Shown: positions 13,516-15,523 of the stretch, one piece after another
Layout: each line of letters begins with the position of its first letter
Numbering within the stretch: the stretch's first letter is position 1
DNA from: Deltaproteobacteria bacterium
Lineage (GTDB): Bacteria > Desulfobacterota > SM23-61
Assembly (NCBI GenBank): GCA_029857975.1
Contig: JAOUFX010000011.1
Coordinates: forward strand, 1-15,523
DNA: 15,523 nt
Direction of reading: 5' to 3'
Notes under the pieces: model-generated
The model's database searches: none
Told to the model about the DNA's origin: nothing
Seen by the model: only the letters and a program-made list of their open reading frames with translations
Made by a program: the position numbers and the translations under genes

Positions 13516-14142
13516 TTAGTGTTTATGGCTGGCCATAAGGGTAGACCGCATCGCCTCGTCGATCTGGCCAGTTTTGGACAGCCCCTGGGTCTCCTGAAAG
13601 GCCTCAATGCCGTGGCGTAAGTCGCTATTCAGCTCTTCCCCCCCTGCACCGGCAGAGTATCCCAAATTATTGAGGCGGCTCCGGATCCCGCTATTATACT
13701 CGGCAGGATTTAAGTGGCCGATGCGAATTTTAAAATCCCGGTTGCGAATTGTTAAAACTCCCGCCATGGCTTGAGGTGGAATAGGCTCTCTTAAGCGCCC
13801 CTCCTCGTCAGTTGTACCTTCGCGTATTTGACCCTCCACCCGTAAGACAAACCGTTCATTGGCCAAAGGATCGCCATTGTCTTTGCGCAGTTGAAGCTGC
13901 AGGTAGACTGGCATTCCTTTGCGTCGAAATCGATGCCGGCTGCCGGTTCCCCCCTGTTCCTCCTTAAGCCGTAACTCTGGTATCGTTACCTGATCGCCGG
14001 GGTAGAGAATATTGTGATTTCTACGGTTTTCTTTGAGTTGGGCATTCGCAGGGTCATTCCACAGTGTTTCGGGAATGAAGCCGTGTTTGATGGATATATT
14101 GGTAATGCATTCGCCCTGTCGGACTCTATAAACGGTTGGCAT
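13516..14142 (-). CDS. LysM / beta-domain / peptidoglycan-binding protein (injection-system carrier-like)
   Basis: 208 aa from ATG 14142, fixed by GGAGGG five nt upstream (the open frame runs on to 14262). Residues 2-56 are a LysM domain (VYRVRQGECITNISIKHGF ... ILYPGDQVTIPE). Residues 68-142 form a beta-rich middle domain (HRFRRKGMPVYLQLQLRKDNGDPLANERFVLRVEG ... GTTDEEGRLREPIPP). Residues 144-205 are a PG_binding_1 domain (LNPAEYNSGIRSRLNNLGYSAG ... LRHGIEAFQETQGLSKTGQIDEAMRSTL). There is no signal peptide. This three-part order is, from memory, characteristic of proteins coded next to VgrG/PAAR or contractile-injection cargo, usually just ahead of an effector. Here the next gene is the HEYGH metallopeptidase. 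Confidence 0.85.
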   Translation of the reverse strand: MPTVYRVRQGECITNISIKHGFIPETLWNDPANAQLKENRRNHNILYPGDQVTIPELRLKEEQGGTGSRHRFRRKGMPVYLQLQLRKDNGDPLANERFVLRVEGQIREGTTDEEGRLREPIPPQAMAGVLTIRNRDFKIRIGHLNPAEYNSGIRSRLNNLGYSAGAGGEELNSDLRHGIEAFQETQGLSKTGQIDEAMRSTLMASHKH

Positions 14143-14232
14143 TTGGACCCTCCAGCGTTTATCGTCAAGGATCCTGAATTTAAAAATAAAGATTTTTGAA
14201 TTCCTAAAGTCGGAATCCATCTGTATTGGAAA

Positions 14233-14262
14233 TATATACCTCAAAATAAAGTGGTACGTCAA
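14233..14262 (-). promoter_or_regulatory. Sigma-70-type promoter of the LysM-metallopeptidase pair
   Basis: Read on -, TTGACG (14262-14257), 18-bp spacer, TATATA (14238-14233). The predicted start near 14226 gives a leader of about 85 nt before ATG 14142. Confidence 0.5.
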
Positions 14263-14768
14263 TAAAATCCTGCGCAGATGTAGGATAGATCTTGCATTTT
14301 GATATATTCAACTTTTGGGCGCTTCCTATACAATAACATCGAGGACATGGTGCCAAAATTGACTCCACCTGGCCCCCGGTTAATTTGCTTGAAAACTGGT
14401 TATATCGATGATATACAGAATTTATGGGATATGGAGGGATTAGCGTGCCCGTTCGCTACCGGTTCCAGGCACTGACATTAAAGAGTCCTTACGGCCTGGT
14501 TTAATTGTCTGAGGTCGAGGAAGTCTTCCCAGCGCCAAAGATAAATGACACTTACTTAGGATATCAGCAGCGAGCAGATTCAGGAGAATTTCAATCTATT
14601 CCAGCCTTGCCAAGCTAGGCTAAAATCCTGCCTTGACATAAAATTTATATTTAGTGGCAATTTAGGCGGACAGGGGGTCCCCTGACTATAATCAAAGGGG
14701 AACCTTACAGAGGGGCCTCCGAGGGGTTCTTGGCATTACGAGAAAAGGAGAGGAGGAAGTCGGAGAAG
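14263..14768. other. Intergenic stretch between the cassette and the dehydrogenase gene
   Basis: No gene is seen in these 506 bases. It contains the tRNA-Leu-like remnant (14441-14472), an unplaced TTGACA (14633-14638) without a good -10 box, and G/C-rich short palindromes near 14676-14725 (AGGGGGTCCCCT, GAGGGGCCTC) that could be leader structure for the dehydrogenase gene. Confidence 0.5.
14441..14472 (+). repeat. Degenerate copy of the tRNA-Leu 3' end (possible attachment-site remnant)
   Basis: 14451-14472 matches tRNA-Leu 3724-3745 at 19 of 22 positions: GTTCGCTACCGGTTCCAGGCAC here against GTTCG-AT-T-CCGGT-C-CCAGGCAC in the tRNA, i.e. T loop through acceptor and first C of CCA. TAGCG just upstream (14441-14445) also matches the variable arm (3711-3715) with a 3-nt gap. 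The 5' part of the tRNA is absent, as expected of an integration scar. Confidence 0.5.
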
Positions 14769-15523
14769 ATGAAATCATATCAAATTGTGGTTTTACCCGG
14801 AGATGGCATAGGGCCCGAAATCGTCGAGGCCATGGTAGAGGTCCTCGACAAGGTCCAAAACTTGGCTGGCGACTTTCGTTTAGGATATGCTTTTCACCAA
14901 GCCGGCGCGACTTACTACCTTAAGAACGGAAAAAATATGTCTGCGGAAACATTCGAGGCTATCCGCCAGTCCGATGCCACCATAAAAGGACCGGTGGGAT
15001 TACCCGAAGTGCGCCTGCCGGATGGTACCGAAGCCGGAACGCTGGGAGGCGTGCTGCGCAATGGGTTCGACCTCTATGCCAATATACGCCCGATCAAACT
15101 ATTTCCCAAAGTGCCCACGCCGCTCAAAGACAAATCTCCCGGGAGCATCGACTACATCATTGTCAGAGAAAACACGGAGGGCCTTTATGCTTCCCGCGGG
15201 CGAGGGCTCCTCACCGAACAGGCCGCCACCGACACCTTGCTACTTACCCGCAAAGGATGCGAGAGGATCTGTCGCTTCGCCTTTGATATGGCTTTGCGCA
15301 AGACAAAGGGGGCCCCCCAAGACGGCCGGAGAAGGGTCACTTTGGTGGAAAAAAGCAACGTCCTGAGAAGCTTTCACTTCTTCCGGCAGGTGTTTTTCCA
15401 GGTGGCCAAGGAAACACCGGAGGTGGAAATCGAAACCCTCTATGTCGATGCTGCCGCGGCGGCTTTGGTTAGTAAGCCCCAACATTTCCAGGTGATAGTC
15501 ACGGAGAATATGTTCGGGGACAT
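14769..15523 (+). CDS. Isocitrate/isopropylmalate dehydrogenase family protein (partial, 5' part)
   Basis: 251 codons are present and the gene runs off the right edge. These enzymes oxidise and decarboxylate a 2-hydroxyacid with NAD(P). Visible motifs: IVVLPGDGIGPEIVEA (6-21); NGFDLYANIRPIKLFP (98-113) with substrate arginine R107; YIIVRENTEGLYASRGRG (129-146) with R133 and catalytic Y140; VEKSNVLRSFHFF (193-205) with K195; LYVDAAAAAL with D227; and TENMFGD with metal ligand D251. GAGGAGG and CGGAG lie upstream of ATG. The missing C-terminus holds the cofactor-choice residues. The sequence could be 3-isopropylmalate dehydrogenase (leuB) or a tartrate/homoisocitrate-type relative; no leuCD genes are visible. 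Confidence 0.9.
   Translation, partial: MKSYQIVVLPGDGIGPEIVEAMVEVLDKVQNLAGDFRLGYAFHQAGATYYLKNGKNMSAETFEAIRQSDATIKGPVGLPEVRLPDGTEAGTLGGVLRNGFDLYANIRPIKLFPKVPTPLKDKSPGSIDYIIVRENTEGLYASRGRGLLTEQAATDTLLLTRKGCERICRFAFDMALRKTKGAPQDGRRRVTLVEKSNVLRSFHFFRQVFFQVAKETPEVEIETLYVDAAAAALVSKPQHFQVIVTENMFGD

Noticed and set aside
14143..14262. Longer start for the LysM protein
   Set aside because: ATG 14142 has GGAGGG at ideal spacing and begins right at the LysM domain; the upstream part contains the promoter.
3748..14440. Integrase or intact insertion sequence supporting the island idea
   Set aside because: No tyrosine or serine recombinase or transposase motif was found in any frame, so the island claim rests only on the tRNA-end copy and content.

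Overview
The window reads as chromosomal DNA of an anaerobic bacterium, most likely a deltaproteobacterium (Desulfobacterota sensu lato). Grounds: an LL-diaminopimelate aminotransferase-like C-terminus next to folK; a DUF4124-SLT lytic transglycosylase; pgsA followed by tRNA-Gly, tRNA-Cys and tRNA-Leu; a four-subunit ferredoxin-type 2-oxoacid oxidoreductase; and intergenic repeats (CACAGAG-type, CCCTGTTAGAT palindromes, ATTCCC-N8-GGGAAT) of a kind common in such genomes. The assignment rests on gene content alone.

Layout. 1-3750 is a conserved housekeeping block, all on +: dapL end, folK overlapping a small membrane-anchored Cys-rich protein, a lytic transglycosylase, pgsA, and three tRNA genes with readable promoters and terminators. 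A small acidic gene lies on - between tRNA-Cys and tRNA-Leu. Two related ~145-bp repeats sit downstream of dapL and of tRNA-Gly.

3750-9170 is accessory and partly decayed. It holds a frameshifted HU/IHF-like tail, a coiled-coil ORF mixed with two RAYT/REP-type direct repeats, an intact MntA antitoxin beside a HepT toxin gene with an internal deletion, an FMN nitroreductase, a hairpin-rich gap, an ADP-ribosylglycohydrolase, a conserved hypothetical on -, and a small GspE/MshE N-domain-like protein.

9279-12242 is a compact operon encoding gamma, delta, alpha and beta subunits of a pyruvate/2-oxoacid:ferredoxin oxidoreductase. It meets, tail to tail with 32 bp of coding overlap, a two-gene cassette on -. 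That cassette encodes a LysM / beta-domain / peptidoglycan-binding protein and a 416-aa HExxH metallopeptidase with a Cys-rich N-terminus. The pair resembles carrier-plus-cargo modules of contractile injection or polymorphic-toxin loci and is the best candidate for an undescribed system here.

14143-14768 holds the cassette promoter and a degenerate copy of the 3' part of tRNA-Leu. That copy may mark the right edge of a ~10.7-kb island whose left edge is the intact tRNA-Leu. The window ends inside an isopropylmalate/isocitrate dehydrogenase-family gene.
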